From Pseudomonas denitrificans (nom. rej.) (lineage in GTDB: Bacteria; Pseudomonadota; Gammaproteobacteria; Pseudomonadales; Pseudomonadaceae): a stretch of 64,000 bases of DNA. The stretch is from the NCBI RefSeq assembly GCF_008807415.1, contig NZ_CP043626.1, positions 3,782,001-3,846,000 of the forward strand, read 5' to 3'. Numbering within the stretch: position 1 is the stretch's first letter; every line of letters starts with the position of its first letter. Under the pieces are notes generated by a model. It had not been told where the DNA came from and did not search any database. It worked only from the letters and a program-made list of their open reading frames with translations. The position numbers and the translations under genes are program-made. Shown here piece by piece: positions 14,279 to 27,224 of this stretch.

Positions 14279-15826
14279 TCAGCCCCCGAGCGACCGGCCC
14301 TGAAGGGCCCGGACAAATGCCACCAGCGGCATCGGTCGATCGAAGAGGTACCCTTGCAGCACCCCCACCCCACGCAGGGCCAGGTAGTCCTGCTGCTCCT
14401 CGGTTTCCACACCCTCGGCGATGATCATCAGGTCCAGCTTGCCGCACAGCTCGACGATGCTGTCCAGAACGTGCGAAGACAGGGCATCCACGCCGATCAT
14501 CGCCACGAAACTCTTGTCGATCTTCAGCGCGTCCACCTTGAAGCGATGCAGGTAGGCGAGACTGGAATTGCCGGTGCCGAAGTCGTCGATGGCCAGCTTG
14601 ACGCCCAGGCCATGAAGGTTGTCGAAGAGTTCGTCGGTTACCTCACTGGAAACGATCAGCTCGCGCTCGGTCAGCTCCAGGGTCAGCTCCGGCCGATGGG
14701 GCAGAAAGCGCGCCTGGAAGTCGCGGCAATCACCGAACAACCCCGGCTCCGTGCAATGCCGGGCGCTGATGTTGAAGCTCAGATGGAAGCCCTCGCCCAG
14801 CAGGTGCCCGTGTGGTGCCAGCCCATCGGCGACCTGGTGGAACAGCTCGCGGGTCATCGCCACGATCAATCCGGAGCGTTCGGCCATGGGGATGAACAGG
14901 TCGGGGCCGACCATGCCTTCGCGCGGATGCACCCAGCGCATCAGCACTTCCGCACCGACCCAGCGGCCGTCCCGGGCATCGACCAGCGGCTGCAGGTACG
15001 GCACGAACTCCCCGGCGAGCAAGGCACGCTCAAGCTCCAGGCTTGGCGTCGCCGAACGCCCCCAGAGCCAGTAGCAGGCCACGCCCGATGCACCACCCAG
15101 CATCAGCATCAACGCCACCAGCGGCAACGCGTCTTCGTGGATGTGCCGCCATTGCGCCCCTTCGGGGAAGCCGCCGATGACCTTGTAGGGGAATCGCTCG
15201 GAGGTCAGCTCGACATGCCCCAGCGGCAAGCGGACAGGCTTGCCGTCGAACACCCTGCCCTCCTCGTCCATCCACTGCCCGCCGACCTGCAATTGCAGGT
15301 CGCTGCGTTGATCGACCAGTTGCAGCGTGTTGCTCAGGTAACGTCCATCCACCGTCGCCAGCGCGGCGTGGCGTCCTTCGACACGCCGCAGGATCAACAG
15401 CGCGTAGTTCGGCGTGATCTCGTTACCGGCCATCATCCGCAGCCGGCCGGCGACATACAGGCTCGAATCCAGCGGCGCCTCGAAATCGCCGAACAGCGAG
15501 GTGCAATAGATTTGGTCATCACGAGTCAGATTGACCGACCGGACGAACGGTACCACCGCCACCTGTTCGCGCAGGACGAGCGTCGCCTCGTCGCAGCCCT
15601 CGTCCACATGCAGCAGAGCCACCTGGGCGGCCCCTGCCGCATTGCTCAGCATCACGTCGAACAGCCGAACGGCCTCGTTCGAAGCAGTACGCGCCTCGAC
15701 GCTCAGGGTGCGCAAGGCCTGCCAATAGATGATGGCGCTGCCCAGCAGCAACGGCAGCAGGGCCATGGAGAGGGAGAAGACCAGGCGAGGCAGCAGCCGG
15801 CGCCGGGTGTAGTTGCGAAGCGGCAT
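14279..15826 (-). CDS. CSS-motif EAL-domain c-di-GMP phosphodiesterase
   Basis: The ATG at 15826 (MPLRNYTRRRLLPRL) follows AAGGAACAAGG. The 515-aa protein has two membrane segments (about 15-35 and 225-247) flanking a periplasmic CSS domain with two cysteines (in VDEGCDEA and IYCTSLFG, here CTS), then a cytoplasmic EAL domain (about 255-505). The EAL motif reads GAEVLMRW; NISARH, LTERELI, DDFGTGNSSL, KIDKSF and AEGVET are present, so hydrolysis of c-di-GMP is expected. CSS-EAL enzymes are redox-gated by DsbA/DsbB in enterobacteria. It lies next to the RDD/lpt cluster, as I recall for PA3825. Confidence 0.88.
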   Translation of the reverse strand: MPLRNYTRRRLLPRLVFSLSMALLPLLLGSAIIYWQALRTLSVEARTASNEAVRLFDVMLSNAAGAAQVALLHVDEGCDEATLVLREQVAVVPFVRSVNLTRDDQIYCTSLFGDFEAPLDSSLYVAGRLRMMAGNEITPNYALLILRRVEGRHAALATVDGRYLSNTLQLVDQRSDLQLQVGGQWMDEEGRVFDGKPVRLPLGHVELTSERFPYKVIGGFPEGAQWRHIHEDALPLVALMLMLGGASGVACYWLWGRSATPSLELERALLAGEFVPYLQPLVDARDGRWVGAEVLMRWVHPREGMVGPDLFIPMAERSGLIVAMTRELFHQVADGLAPHGHLLGEGFHLSFNISARHCTEPGLFGDCRDFQARFLPHRPELTLELTERELIVSSEVTDELFDNLHGLGVKLAIDDFGTGNSSLAYLHRFKVDALKIDKSFVAMIGVDALSSHVLDSIVELCGKLDLMIIAEGVETEEQQDYLALRGVGVLQGYLFDRPMPLVAFVRALQGRSLGG

Positions 15827-15987
15827 CCTTGTTCCTTGCTTGACGGCGCCGCGACCTGCGACGCATTGCCACTCCCCCATGGGCAGCGACGTGGTTTGAG
15901 CTTAGAACAGCCACCGCCGCCGGGCGCCGCGCGGCGGAATCCGTATAATCCCCGCCCCATCCATCCTGATCGCCACTGAAGACGCCC

Positions 15988-16503
15988 ATGTCCAAGCCGC
16001 AGCAGCTCCAGCCCGCGGGGAACTTCCCGCCCGCCACGCTCCTCCGTCGCTTTGCCGCGATGTTCTATGACTTCCTGCTCTGCGTGGCCTTGCTGATGGT
16101 GGTGACGCTGGCCTATCAGCAGGGCTTCCTGCGCCTGATCTATGGCAGCGAGAAGCTCCGGATGCTGGCCCACCAGGGGGCGCTGACCGGCGACCCGCTG
16201 CTGTCCAGCCTGCTGTTCATCAGCGTGTTCGCCTTCTTCGCGAAGTTCTGGACCCACAGCGGCCAGACCCTGGGCATGCAGGTCTGGGGCGTTCGTGTGC
16301 AGAACGCCAACGGCACGCGCATCACCCTGATGCAGGCGCTGCTGCGCTTCGTCATCGCCATCGCGTCCTGGGGCTGCGCCGGCCTGGGCTTCCTCTGGAT
16401 GCTCTGGGACAAGGACCAGCGCACCTGGCAGGACCGCTACTCGGAAAGCGTGGTGATCCAGATCCCCAAGGCGGTGCGCAAGGCATCGCAGGGGCGGGGC
16501 TGA
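15988..16503 (+). CDS. RDD-family membrane protein
   Basis: This 171-aa integral membrane protein carries the RDD signature: an early Arg (LLRRFAAMFYDFLLC), a long first helix, the TLGMQVWGVRVQNANG turn and a terminal QDRYSESVVI. About four transmembrane segments are visible. The family is associated with small-molecule or ion transport, but its substrate is unknown. It diverges from the EAL gene and is convergent with lptG, from which a bidirectional terminator separates it. Confidence 0.82.
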   Translation: MSKPQQLQPAGNFPPATLLRRFAAMFYDFLLCVALLMVVTLAYQQGFLRLIYGSEKLRMLAHQGALTGDPLLSSLLFISVFAFFAKFWTHSGQTLGMQVWGVRVQNANGTRITLMQALLRFVIAIASWGCAGLGFLWMLWDKDQRTWQDRYSESVVIQIPKAVRKASQGRG

Positions 16504-16516
16504 AACCCCGGGCAAT

Positions 16517-16544
16517 AAAAAAGCCGGCGATTGCCGGCTTTTTT
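16517..16544. terminator. Bidirectional terminator between the RDD gene and lptG
   Basis: AAAAAAGCCGGC / GCCGGCTTTTTT with a GATT loop, T-tailed on both strands, lies between convergent genes. Confidence 0.9.
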
Positions 16545-16574
16545 GCGGGCGCGGGTTCTACCCCGCGATGGGAC

Positions 16575-17634
16575 TCAGCCCGCCCGCTTCAACAGCAGCG
16601 TGCCGAGGAAAGCACAGATCGCCGCCGGCACCAGCACCGCCAGCAGCGGCGGGAAGTTGAACACCTGGCTGGACGGGCCGAGCAGGTCCTGGGCGATGCG
16701 GAAGGTGAAGCCCACCAGCACCCCGGTGAACACGCGCTGGCCGAGGGTCACACTGCGCAGCGGGCCGAAGATGAACGAGATCGCCATCAGCACCAGGGCA
16801 GCGGTCACCAGCGGCTGCAGGATCTTGGTCCAGAACGCCAGCCAGTAGCGGTTGGAGCTCAGGCCCTGGTCCTGCAGGTAATGGATGTAGTTCCACAGGC
16901 CGGTGATGGACAGCGCCTCCGGCTCCATCACCACGGTGTTGAGCAGTTGCGGGCTGAGCTGGATGTTCCAGGTCTCGCTGGGCTTGCTTACGACCTCGCT
17001 GCGCTTTTCAGCCGCGTGCAGCACCGAGGTGGTCACGTCCTGCAACTGCCACTGGTCGTTCTCGAACACCGCCTGACGGGCGAAGCTCGCGCTCTGCAGG
17101 CGACGGTTGTCGTCGAAGTTGTAGCGGGTCACGCCCAGCAGCACGCCATCCGGGCGCACCACGTTGATATGGATGAATTCATGCCCCTGGCGGTGCCACA
17201 GGCCCGACTTCGAGCTTTGCGAACCATTGCCGCTCTGCGCCAGGGCGCGACCGCTCTGGGCAGCGGTTTCGGTGTAGGGAATCACGTACTCACCCACCAG
17301 GATGCCGGCGAACATCAGCACCAGCATCGGTTTCATCACCGCCCAGACGATGCGCTGCAGCGACACGCCAGCGGCGCGCATGATGGTCAGCTCGCTGTTG
17401 CTGGCCAGGGTACCCAGGCCCACCAGGCAGCCAATCAGCGCAGCCATGGGGAGCATATCGTAGCCACGGCTCGGCGCGGTCAGCAGGACGAACTTGAGCG
17501 CCTCGCCGAGGGTGTAGGTGTCGCTGATCTGCCCCAACTGGTCGACGAAGGCGAACAGTTCGGCCAACCCGAGGATCACCCCGAGTACCGCGAGAATGGA
17601 AACGAAGACAGTGGTGCCAATGTAACGATCCAGC

Positions 17635-17642
<8 letters not shown>
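16575..17642 (-). CDS. lptG: LptG, LPS export ABC permease
   Basis: This 355-aa protein begins MRKLDRYIGTTVFVSILAVL and carries three N-terminal membrane helices, a periplasmic beta-jellyroll (about 130-270) and three C-terminal helices (YWLAFWTKILQPLVTAALVL). With LptF and the ATPase LptB it extracts lipopolysaccharide from the inner membrane and pushes it along the LptC-A-D bridge. It overlaps lptF by 8 bp, so the two permeases are co-translated. Length and topology are standard for the family. Confidence 0.95.
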
Positions 17643-20440
<2,798 letters not shown>

Positions 20441-20474
20441 TGGCACAGTGCAACCTGCCGATGGGATCGAACGC

Positions 20475-20903
20475 ATGACGCGCGTGGATTTCTACGTCAT
20501 TCCCAGCGCCGATCCCGACGCACGCCTGACCATCGCCTGCCGCCTGGCTGAAAAAGCCTGGCGGCAAGGCATGCGCATCTTCGTGCTGTGCAGCGACGAG
20601 GCCCAGCGCGATGCGCTGGATGCCCGGCTGTGGAACTTCCGGGGCGAAACCTTCATCCCACACAACGCGGTGGAAGAAGATGCCGACTCACCGATAGTTC
20701 TCGCCCTCGGCGAGCCGCCGGAAAGCCACCGGGACCTGCTGATCAACCTGACCCTGGCCATTCCTGCCTTCGTCGACCGCTTCAACCGGGTCGCCGAACT
20801 GGTGATCGAGGAGCCGGCGATTCGTCAGGCCGCGCGGGAGAATTTCCGTCGCTACCGCGAGCAGGGCTATCCTTTGCAGGACCACCGCCTGCCGCGCCCT
20901 TGA
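20475..20903 (+). CDS. holC: DNA polymerase III chi subunit
   Basis: The 142-aa protein (MTRVDFYVIPSADPDARLTI) has the HolC pattern: a conserved start, CRLAEKAWRQGMRIFVLCSD, FIPHNAVEEDADSPIVL and a C-terminal FNRVAEL...REQGYPL region. Chi links the clamp loader to single-strand-binding protein at the replication fork. It lies 34 bp downstream of pepA and upstream of valS, a classical order. Confidence 0.93.
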   Translation: MTRVDFYVIPSADPDARLTIACRLAEKAWRQGMRIFVLCSDEAQRDALDARLWNFRGETFIPHNAVEEDADSPIVLALGEPPESHRDLLINLTLAIPAFVDRFNRVAELVIEEPAIRQAARENFRRYREQGYPLQDHRLPRP

Positions 20904-20924
20904 GAGCGTCTCAGCCAAGACACC

Positions 20925-21296
20925 ATGGACAACCACAAGCCCCCGCACGACCCCGACCACCTGCTGGAAGACCTGAAGAAGATCCAGGACCTGCTGGACG
21001 AGTCGGGCGCCGAGCCGCCCCTGCTCACCGAATCCTTCGAGCCGGACAACATCCCGCTGCTCTCCGACGTCGTCACGCCCGCGCCCCAGGCGCCGGAGCC
21101 TGCAGCCACCCAGCCCGCCGCGCCGCAGGCTATTCCCGCCGCCAGCGAGCTGAACCGCCTGGACCTGGAACTGCGCGCCGCGGCCCAGCTGATCCTGCAG
21201 GACGTCCTCGACGACTTCGCCCCGCAGATCGAAGCCGAACTCCAACGCCGGCTCGAAGCGCGCATGCAGCGCCTGCTGGCCCAGCGCAAGACTTGA
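20925..21296 (+). CDS. Small acidic protein between holC and valS
   Basis: This 123-aa acidic protein (MDNHKPPHDPDHLLEDLKKI) has a proline/alanine-rich middle (about 50-75) and a helical C-terminus (LRAAAQLILQDVLDDFAPQI, then EAELQRRLEARMQRLLAQRK). I recall a hypothetical gene at this position in P. aeruginosa (PA3833). A replication-related role is suggested only by the neighbouring holC; no enzymatic motif is visible. Confidence 0.75.
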   Translation: MDNHKPPHDPDHLLEDLKKIQDLLDESGAEPPLLTESFEPDNIPLLSDVVTPAPQAPEPAATQPAAPQAIPAASELNRLDLELRAAAQLILQDVLDDFAPQIEAELQRRLEARMQRLLAQRKT

Positions 21297-21349
21297 CTCC
21301 CCGCCCGGGGAAACACCAGAGCCAGCCTATAGAAGCGCCCCATGGGCGC

Positions 21350-21377
21350 GATCGCGGGCATGGCCCGCTCCTACAAC
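21350..21377. repeat. REP-type palindrome between the holC region and valS
   Basis: ATCGCGGGCATGGCCCGCTC with the following CTACA matches the element at about 45220-45245 nearly base for base. GCGGGC / GCCCGC forms the stem. It is a dispersed Pseudomonas REP unit. Confidence 0.72.
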
Positions 21378-21507
21378 GGGCGTCGGCGCCAGACCGCCCA
21401 CGCCTGCACCCCGAAAGCCGCCGATAAGCCCCCGGTGGCCTGAACTCCCCGCCTCCCGTTATACTCAGCGGTTTTCCGTCTAGCCTTATCAGGGTCCCGC
21501 CGCGCTC

Positions 21508-24357
21508 ATGGACAAGACCTACCAGCCCCACGCCATCGAATCCCACTGGTACCCCCTGTGGGAGAAAGAGAACTACTTCGCCCCGCAAGGTTCCGGCGAG
21601 CCGTACACCATCATGATCCCGCCGCCGAACGTCACCGGCAGCCTGCATATGGGCCACGGCTTCAACAACGCCATCATGGACGCGCTGATCCGCTACCGCC
21701 GCATGCAGGGCCGCAACACCCTGTGGCAGCCGGGCACCGACCACGCCGGCATCGCCACCCAGATGGTGGTGGAGCGCCAGCTGGCCGCCCAGGGCATCGC
21801 CCGTCATGATCTGGGCCGCGAGAAGTTCCTGGAGAAGGTCTGGGAGTGGAAGGATCAGTCCGGCGGCACCATCACCCGCCAGATTCGCCGCCTGGGTTCC
21901 TCCGTGGACTGGTCGCGCGAGCGCTTCACCATGGACGAAGGCCTGTCCAACGCCGTGAAGGAAGCCTTCGTGCGCCTGCACGAGGACGGCCTGATCTACC
22001 GCGGCAAGCGCCTGGTCAACTGGGATACCAAGTTCCACACCGCCATTTCCGACCTCGAAGTGGAGAACCACGACGAGAAGGGCCACCTCTGGCACCTGCG
22101 CTACCCGCTGGCCGACGGCAACAAGACCGCCGACGGCAAGGACCACCTGGTCGTCGCCACCACCCGCCCGGAAACCGTGCTGGGTGACAGCGCCGTCGCC
22201 GTGCACCCGGAAGACGAGCGCTACGCCGCGCTGATCGGCACCTTCATCGACCTGCCGCTGGTGGGCCGGCGTATCCCGATCATCGCCGACGACTACGTCG
22301 ACCGCGAGTTCGGCACCGGCTGCGTGAAGATCACCCCGGCCCACGACTTCAACGACTACGAAGTCGGCAAGCGCCACGACCTGCCGCTGATCAACATCTT
22401 CGACAAGGACGCCGCCGTCCTCGCCGTCGCCCAGGTGTTCAAGCTCGACGGCAGCGTCAACGCAGAGCTGGACGCCAGCCTGCCGGCCGCCTACGCCGGT
22501 CTCGACCGCTTCGTCGCGCGCAAGCAGATCGTTGCCGACTTCGAAGCCGCCGGCCTGCTCGAGAAGATCGACGACCACGCGCTGAAAGTGCCCAAGGGCG
22601 ACCGCTCCGGCACCGTCATCGAGCCGTGGCTGACCGACCAGTGGTACGTCTCCACCAAGCCGCTGGCCGAACCCGCCATCGCCGCCGTGGAAGACGGCAG
22701 CATCCAGTTCGTGCCCAAGCAGTACGAGAACATGTACTTCAGCTGGATGCGTGACATCCAGGACTGGTGCATCAGCCGTCAGCTGTGGTGGGGCCACCGC
22801 ATCCCGGCCTGGTACGACGATGCCGGCAACGTCTACGTCGGCCGCAACGAGGCCGAAGTGCGCGCCAAGCACAACCTGGGCGACGCCAACCTGCGCCAGG
22901 ACGAAGACGTCCTCGACACCTGGTTCAGCTCGGGCCTGTGGACCTTCTCCACCCTCGGCTGGCCGGAGCAGACCGACTACCTGAAGACCTTCCACCCCAC
23001 CGACGTGCTGGTGACCGGCTTCGACATCATCTTCTTCTGGGTTGCGCGCATGATCATGCTGACCATGCACCTGATCAAGAATGACGACGGCAGCGCGCAG
23101 ATCCCGTTCAAGACCGTCTACGTCCACGGTCTGGTGCGCGACGGCCAGGGCCAGAAGATGTCCAAGTCCAAGGGCAACGTGCTCGACCCGCTGGACATCG
23201 TCGATGGCATTACCTTGGACGAGCTGCTGGAGAAACGCACCAGCGGCATGATGCAGCCCAAGCTTGCCGAGAAGATCGCCAAGCAGACGAAAGCCGAGTT
23301 CCCCGAAGGCATCGCCAGCTACGGCACCGACGCCCTGCGCTTCACTTTCTGCTCGCTGGCTTCCACCGGTCGCGACATCAAGTTCGACATGGGCCGCGTC
23401 GAGGGCTACCGCAACTTCTGCAACAAGCTGTGGAACGCCGCCAACTTCGTCATCGAGAACACCGATGGCAAGGACACCGGCGTCAATGGCGAGCCGGTCG
23501 AGCTGTCCTCGGTGGACCGCTGGATCATCTCCGCCCTGCAGCGCACCGAGATCGAAGTCGCGCGCCAGCTGGACGCCTTCCGCTTCGACCTCGCCACCCA
23601 GGCCCTCTACGAGTTCATCTGGGACGAGTACTGCGCCTGGTACCTGGAACTGGTCAAGCCGGTACTGTGGGACGAGAACGCGCCGATCGAGCGTCAGCGC
23701 GGCACCCGCCGCACCCTGGCGCGCGTGCTGGAAACCGCACTGCGCCTGGCGCACCCGTTCATGCCATTCATCACCGAGGAAATCTGGCAGCGCATCAAGA
23801 CCGCCGCTGGCAAGTCCGGTGACACCCTGATGCTGCAACCCTGGCCGATCGCCGACGAGGCGAAGATCGACGCCGCCGCCGAAGGCGACATCGAGTGGGT
23901 CAAGGCCCTGATGCTGGGCATCCGCCAGATCCGCGGCGAGATGAACATCTCCATGGCCAAGCGCATCGACCTGGTGCTGAACAACGCCTCCCCCGAGGAT
24001 CACCGTCGCCTGGCCGACAACGAGCCGCTGCTGATGAAGCTGGCCAAGCTGGAGACCATCCGCGTGCTGGACGAAGGCGAAGAGCCGCCGATGTCCGCCA
24101 CCGCGCTGGTCGGCGACCTGCAGGTATTGGTGCCGATGGCCGGCCTGATCGACAAGGCTGCCGAGATGGCGCGCCTGGACAAGGAAATCCAGCGTCTGGA
24201 AGGCGAAGTCAAACGCGTGGGCGGCAAGCTGTCCAACGAAGGCTTCGTCGCCAAGGCACCGCCGGAAGTGATCGAGAAGGAACGCGCCAAGCTGGCTGAA
24301 GCCGAGCAGGCCGTGACCAACCTGATCCAGCAGCGCGAGAAGATCGCCAGCCTGTAA
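21508..24357 (+). CDS. valS: Valyl-tRNA synthetase
   Basis: The 949-aa class I synthetase (E. coli 951 aa) carries the HIGH-type motif in [13 protein letters not shown], the editing (CP1) domain in the 200-400 region, KMSKS in [16 protein letters not shown], the anticodon-binding helical domain and a C-terminal coiled coil ([20 protein letters not shown]). It charges tRNA-Val and hydrolyses Thr-tRNA-Val. It is essential and has no visible defect. A terminator follows. Confidence 0.97.
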   Translation: MDKTYQPHAIESHWYPLWEKENYFAPQGSGEPYTIMIPPPNVTGSLHMGHGFNNAIMDALIRYRRMQGRNTLWQPGTDHAGIATQMVVERQLAAQGIARHDLGREKFLEKVWEWKDQSGGTITRQIRRLGSSVDWSRERFTMDEGLSNAVKEAFVRLHEDGLIYRGKRLVNWDTKFHTAISDLEVENHDEKGHLWHLRYPLADGNKTADGKDHLVVATTRPETVLGDSAVAVHPEDERYAALIGTFIDLPLVGRRIPIIADDYVDREFGTGCVKITPAHDFNDYEVGKRHDLPLINIFDKDAAVLAVAQVFKLDGSVNAELDASLPAAYAGLDRFVARKQIVADFEAAGLLEKIDDHALKVPKGDRSGTVIEPWLTDQWYVSTKPLAEPAIAAVEDGSIQFVPKQYENMYFSWMRDIQDWCISRQLWWGHRIPAWYDDAGNVYVGRNEAEVRAKHNLGDANLRQDEDVLDTWFSSGLWTFSTLGWPEQTDYLKTFHPTDVLVTGFDIIFFWVARMIMLTMHLIKNDDGSAQIPFKTVYVHGLVRDGQGQKMSKSKGNVLDPLDIVDGITLDELLEKRTSGMMQPKLAEKIAKQTKAEFPEGIASYGTDALRFTFCSLASTGRDIKFDMGRVEGYRNFCNKLWNAANFVIENTDGKDTGVNGEPVELSSVDRWIISALQRTEIEVARQLDAFRFDLATQALYEFIWDEYCAWYLELVKPVLWDENAPIERQRGTRRTLARVLETALRLAHPFMPFITEEIWQRIKTAAGKSGDTLMLQPWPIADEAKIDAAAEGDIEWVKALMLGIRQIRGEMNISMAKRIDLVLNNASPEDHRRLADNEPLLMKLAKLETIRVLDEGEEPPMSATALVGDLQVLVPMAGLIDKAAEMARLDKEIQRLEGEVKRVGGKLSNEGFVAKAPPEVIEKERAKLAEAEQAVTNLIQQREKIASL

Positions 24358-24364
24358 GCCCCAA

Positions 24365-24396
24365 CACAAGGCCCGCCAATGCGGGCCTTGTGCTTT
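24365..24396 (+). terminator. valS terminator
   Basis: CACAAGGCCCGC / GCGGGCCTTGTG stem, CAAT loop, then CTTTT, just after the valS stop. Confidence 0.85.
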
Positions 24397-24441
24397 TCGC
24401 TTGTGCTACCTTCAGGCGTATTCCCTGATCCGGTAACCAAC

Positions 24442-24771
24442 ATGGACCGCCGCCACACCCTGACCCTGCTGGAAAGCTGCAAGCCAGAACTGGCCAACCG
24501 CTTCGGTGTAGTAAGGCTGGCTCTGTTCGGCTCGACCGCGCGTGACGACGCAGGACCGGACAGCGATGTGGATATTCTGGTCAGTTTCGACGGCCCCGCG
24601 ACCTCGGAGCGCTACTTCGGTGTGCAGTTCTACCTGGAAGACCTGCTGGGCAGCAGTGTCGATCTGGTGACCGAAAAGGCGCTTCGCCCGGAGCTCCGCC
24701 CCTTCATCGAGGCGGAGGCAGTGAATGTCAGGGATGTCCAGATGCGCCAAATTATTCCGCACAATGTCTGA
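24442..24771 (+). CDS. MNT-type nucleotidyltransferase, apparently without HEPN partner
   Basis: The 109-aa protein (MDRRHTLTLLESCKPELANR) has the minimal nucleotidyltransferase motif LFGSTARDD(x)nDSDVDILVSF, with the catalytic Asp pair and a later Asp in SVDLVTE. MntA antitoxins of this type AMPylate a HEPN toxin (HepT) normally encoded next door. Here no HEPN-like frame follows; the next 300 bp are non-coding and REP-rich. The odd C-terminus (RQIIPHNV) may be the trace of a lost or fused neighbour. It may therefore be an orphan antitoxin or a housekeeping MNT enzyme. Confidence 0.78.
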   Translation: MDRRHTLTLLESCKPELANRFGVVRLALFGSTARDDAGPDSDVDILVSFDGPATSERYFGVQFYLEDLLGSSVDLVTEKALRPELRPFIEAEAVNVRDVQMRQIIPHNV

Positions 24772-24896
24772 CCCAGCTTCAACTCAAATTCGACATTGAG
24801 ACAAATTGCCCCGTAGAAATGACCACATTCGCTAGGCAACAGCGACGCCCACCCTGGTCATCGCGGCCCGGTGACTTCAAAAGCCCCTCTCCCTAA

Positions 24897-25016
24897 CCCT
24901 CTCCCGCAAGCGGGAGAGGGGATCGTTCGGTGCAGGACGAAACCAAGGCATCAGCCGGCAGAGACAGCTCCCTCTCCCTTCGGAGCGGGGCGCGCAGCCA
25001 GGGTTGGGGAGAGGGC
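24897..25016. repeat. Two palindromic REP-like units in a 300-bp intergenic gap
   Basis: CCCTCTCCCG / CGGGAGAGGG (24897-24920) is a perfect stem. A second, larger unit has CCCTCTCCC near 24970 pairing with GGGGAGAGGG ending at 25015. The gap 24772-25070 holds no gene that I can see. The elements may act as 3' mRNA stabilisers or weak terminators. Confidence 0.65.
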
Positions 25017-25070
25017 CAGTCCAGGCACGGAATTGCCGGCAGAGCACGCTCCCCATCAATCACCTTCCTC

Positions 25071-26975
25071 TCAATACACCGCCCCCACCGGGTACACGTA
25101 GGCATTCACGTCATGGAACGGCGTGCGCTCGAAGAACCACTGCAGGCGCGCCTGGGCGTCCTTGGCGAAAGCCTTGTCGTCTTTCAGCTTCTTCTCGAAC
25201 TCGGTCTTGAGCTTCGGGTCCTCGGCGAGCATCTTGCGCGCCATCGGCTCCATCACGTATTCCTCCGGCTCCTCGGCCACCACCAGGGTCGAGTTGAAGA
25301 AGCCCCAGGACCAGAACGAGTCCGGACTTTCCGCCGTCAGCAGGTTGACCGCCAGCACGCCCAATGGCTGGTCGGTGTCGATCACCACCGAGCCTGCCGG
25401 GTAGGTCTGCAGGCGCTGGAACGGCTTGCCGACGCCGCTGACCAGCAGGTGCCCCTCATAACCGGGAATCTCGTTGGTGGCGGCGCGGTCTGGCTCGAAA
25501 CCGCCGGCCAGCTTGATGTTGTCCATGCGGTACAGGGTCACCTCGATGGGCGTCGCCTTGTCCAGAGTCTTCATCTGGATGCCATGGGACTTCAGGCGCG
25601 CGATCACCTCGCTCCACTGCACCGGCACCACATACTGCTTCGGCCGCTTCACCACCAGGTCCGGCACCGAGTTGTCGGTGACCGGCACGTTCAGCTGCTT
25701 GGGCTTGTTGCTCCAGACGATGGTCTTCTTGCCGGTGATCGGTGACACCTCATAGCGGTAATCACCCACGGTGAACGGCGTGTGCTGCGGCTCGCCCGGC
25801 TTCCAGGTGAGGATCACCTCCTTCTGCGCCGCCAGCCGTTCGCGGTCCTTGCCAATGGCCTGCTTCAGCGAGTCGGCGTTGTCGCCGATCACCTGGAACA
25901 TCGCCTTGAGCATCAAGTAGTTGCCCAGCACCTGGGTTTCGTAGGGGTGCAGGGCATGCTGCTCGATGAGGATCGACGGCACGTTGCGAATATCGCCGTA
26001 CTGATTCGAGAAGCGCGCCAGGTCGGTGCGGTACGGGTAGTAACCCTGGGTCGGGTCCTGGTTGTCGTTGAAGCTGATGCACTCATGGACCACATGCCCG
26101 TCGCCCTCCAGCTCCTTGTACACCGGGCCGCGCATCACCTTGTCCATCCACTCGCTGGAAGCCGGCGACCAGCCGTTGCCGTTGTGGCAGTAGGAGCTGT
26201 CGTAGGGATACATGGCGCCGTCGGTGGAATGGGTGTCGGCGAAGAAGCTCAGGTCGTACTGGTTGAACACCGAGGCAACGTTGCGGATCTCCGCGCTGTC
26301 GAGCTTGGTGAAGTCGCGGTTGAGGTTGTAGTTCAGGCCGTTGACCCGCCAGCCGGTGACGTCCGGGCCGTTCTGGTTGATCCGCCCGTAGGGGCTGCGG
26401 CGCAGGTCGCCGTCGATGTTCACGGTGGGGATGAAGAGGATGTTGACCTTGTCCAGCAGAGCGGCCAGCGGCTTGTCGCCGGTGGTCATGTCGCGCAGCA
26501 GCATGAACATGGCGTCCTTGCCGTTGGCCTCGCCGGGGTGGATTTCCGCTTCGACGAAGATCGTCGGCTTGCCGGACTTGTTCAGCCCCGCTGCCGACTT
26601 GTCCGCCTCGCGGCTGGCGGTCACCAGCAGCATCGGCTCGCCGGTGGCGCTGTTCTCCGGCAGGTCGCTGAGGGTGATGGCGCCGCCGGAGGCATCGGCC
26701 AGCTTCTGCAGCCACGCGCGGGTCTGGTGGTAATCGGAGGTCTGCTTGAAGCCGGTGGATTCGGCCAGGGTGATCAGCGGGTTGTCGGCCTTGGCGATGT
26801 ACTTCGTGCTGGTGAGCTTCTGCTCGAACATCGCCGGGAGGATGCGGGTTTTCGCGGCGGCGCTGTAGCCGCTGTCATCGACGTACCCCGGCGCCGAAGG
26901 CAGGGCGGCATACAGGGGCAGGCTGGAGGTGGCGAAGAAGCCGGCGAGCAGTGCTCGGGACGAGAGGTGGTACAT
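25071..26975 (-). CDS. Secreted M14-family zinc carboxypeptidase
   Basis: The true start is ATG 26975 (MYHLSSRALLAGFFATSSLP), which gives a signal peptide cut near AALP and a 634-aa protein; the frame stays open far upstream only because it is antisense to the next gene. Zinc ligands are seen in AEIHPGEANG (HxxE) and FFADTHSTDGAM (His). An M14-type arginine and glutamate are expected in SPYGRINQNG and ILIEQHAL. It is probably periplasmic or secreted and trims peptides. The long C-terminal region (about 420-634) is beta-rich and of unknown role. Confidence 0.85.
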   Translation of the reverse strand: MYHLSSRALLAGFFATSSLPLYAALPSAPGYVDDSGYSAAAKTRILPAMFEQKLTSTKYIAKADNPLITLAESTGFKQTSDYHQTRAWLQKLADASGGAITLSDLPENSATGEPMLLVTASREADKSAAGLNKSGKPTIFVEAEIHPGEANGKDAMFMLLRDMTTGDKPLAALLDKVNILFIPTVNIDGDLRRSPYGRINQNGPDVTGWRVNGLNYNLNRDFTKLDSAEIRNVASVFNQYDLSFFADTHSTDGAMYPYDSSYCHNGNGWSPASSEWMDKVMRGPVYKELEGDGHVVHECISFNDNQDPTQGYYPYRTDLARFSNQYGDIRNVPSILIEQHALHPYETQVLGNYLMLKAMFQVIGDNADSLKQAIGKDRERLAAQKEVILTWKPGEPQHTPFTVGDYRYEVSPITGKKTIVWSNKPKQLNVPVTDNSVPDLVVKRPKQYVVPVQWSEVIARLKSHGIQMKTLDKATPIEVTLYRMDNIKLAGGFEPDRAATNEIPGYEGHLLVSGVGKPFQRLQTYPAGSVVIDTDQPLGVLAVNLLTAESPDSFWSWGFFNSTLVVAEEPEEYVMEPMARKMLAEDPKLKTEFEKKLKDDKAFAKDAQARLQWFFERTPFHDVNAYVYPVGAVY

Positions 26976-27224
26976 GGGAGGTTCTCCTTTTGCAGCAATA
27001 TCGTCCTGCGGACGCGTCTGCGTCCGTGCATCAACCATAGACAAACATCGGGAAATGCCCGCGCGGTTCGTCGTCGCGCCCGCTCTGGCATGCGCCTTTT
27101 TCAAAAGCCGTTCATTCCCCGAAGGAATGACCTTGCGAAGAATGCTCGCTTGGATCACCGCGCCGGTTCGCCGAAGATCAGCGCACAGCTGCGCCCTGCT
27201 CCCCTGCCAAGGAACCCCACGCCC

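Noticed and set aside
21130..24369. A 1079-codon minus-strand frame across valS
   Set aside because: It mirrors the GC-rich valS codons; valS itself carries intact HIGH and KMSKS motifs.
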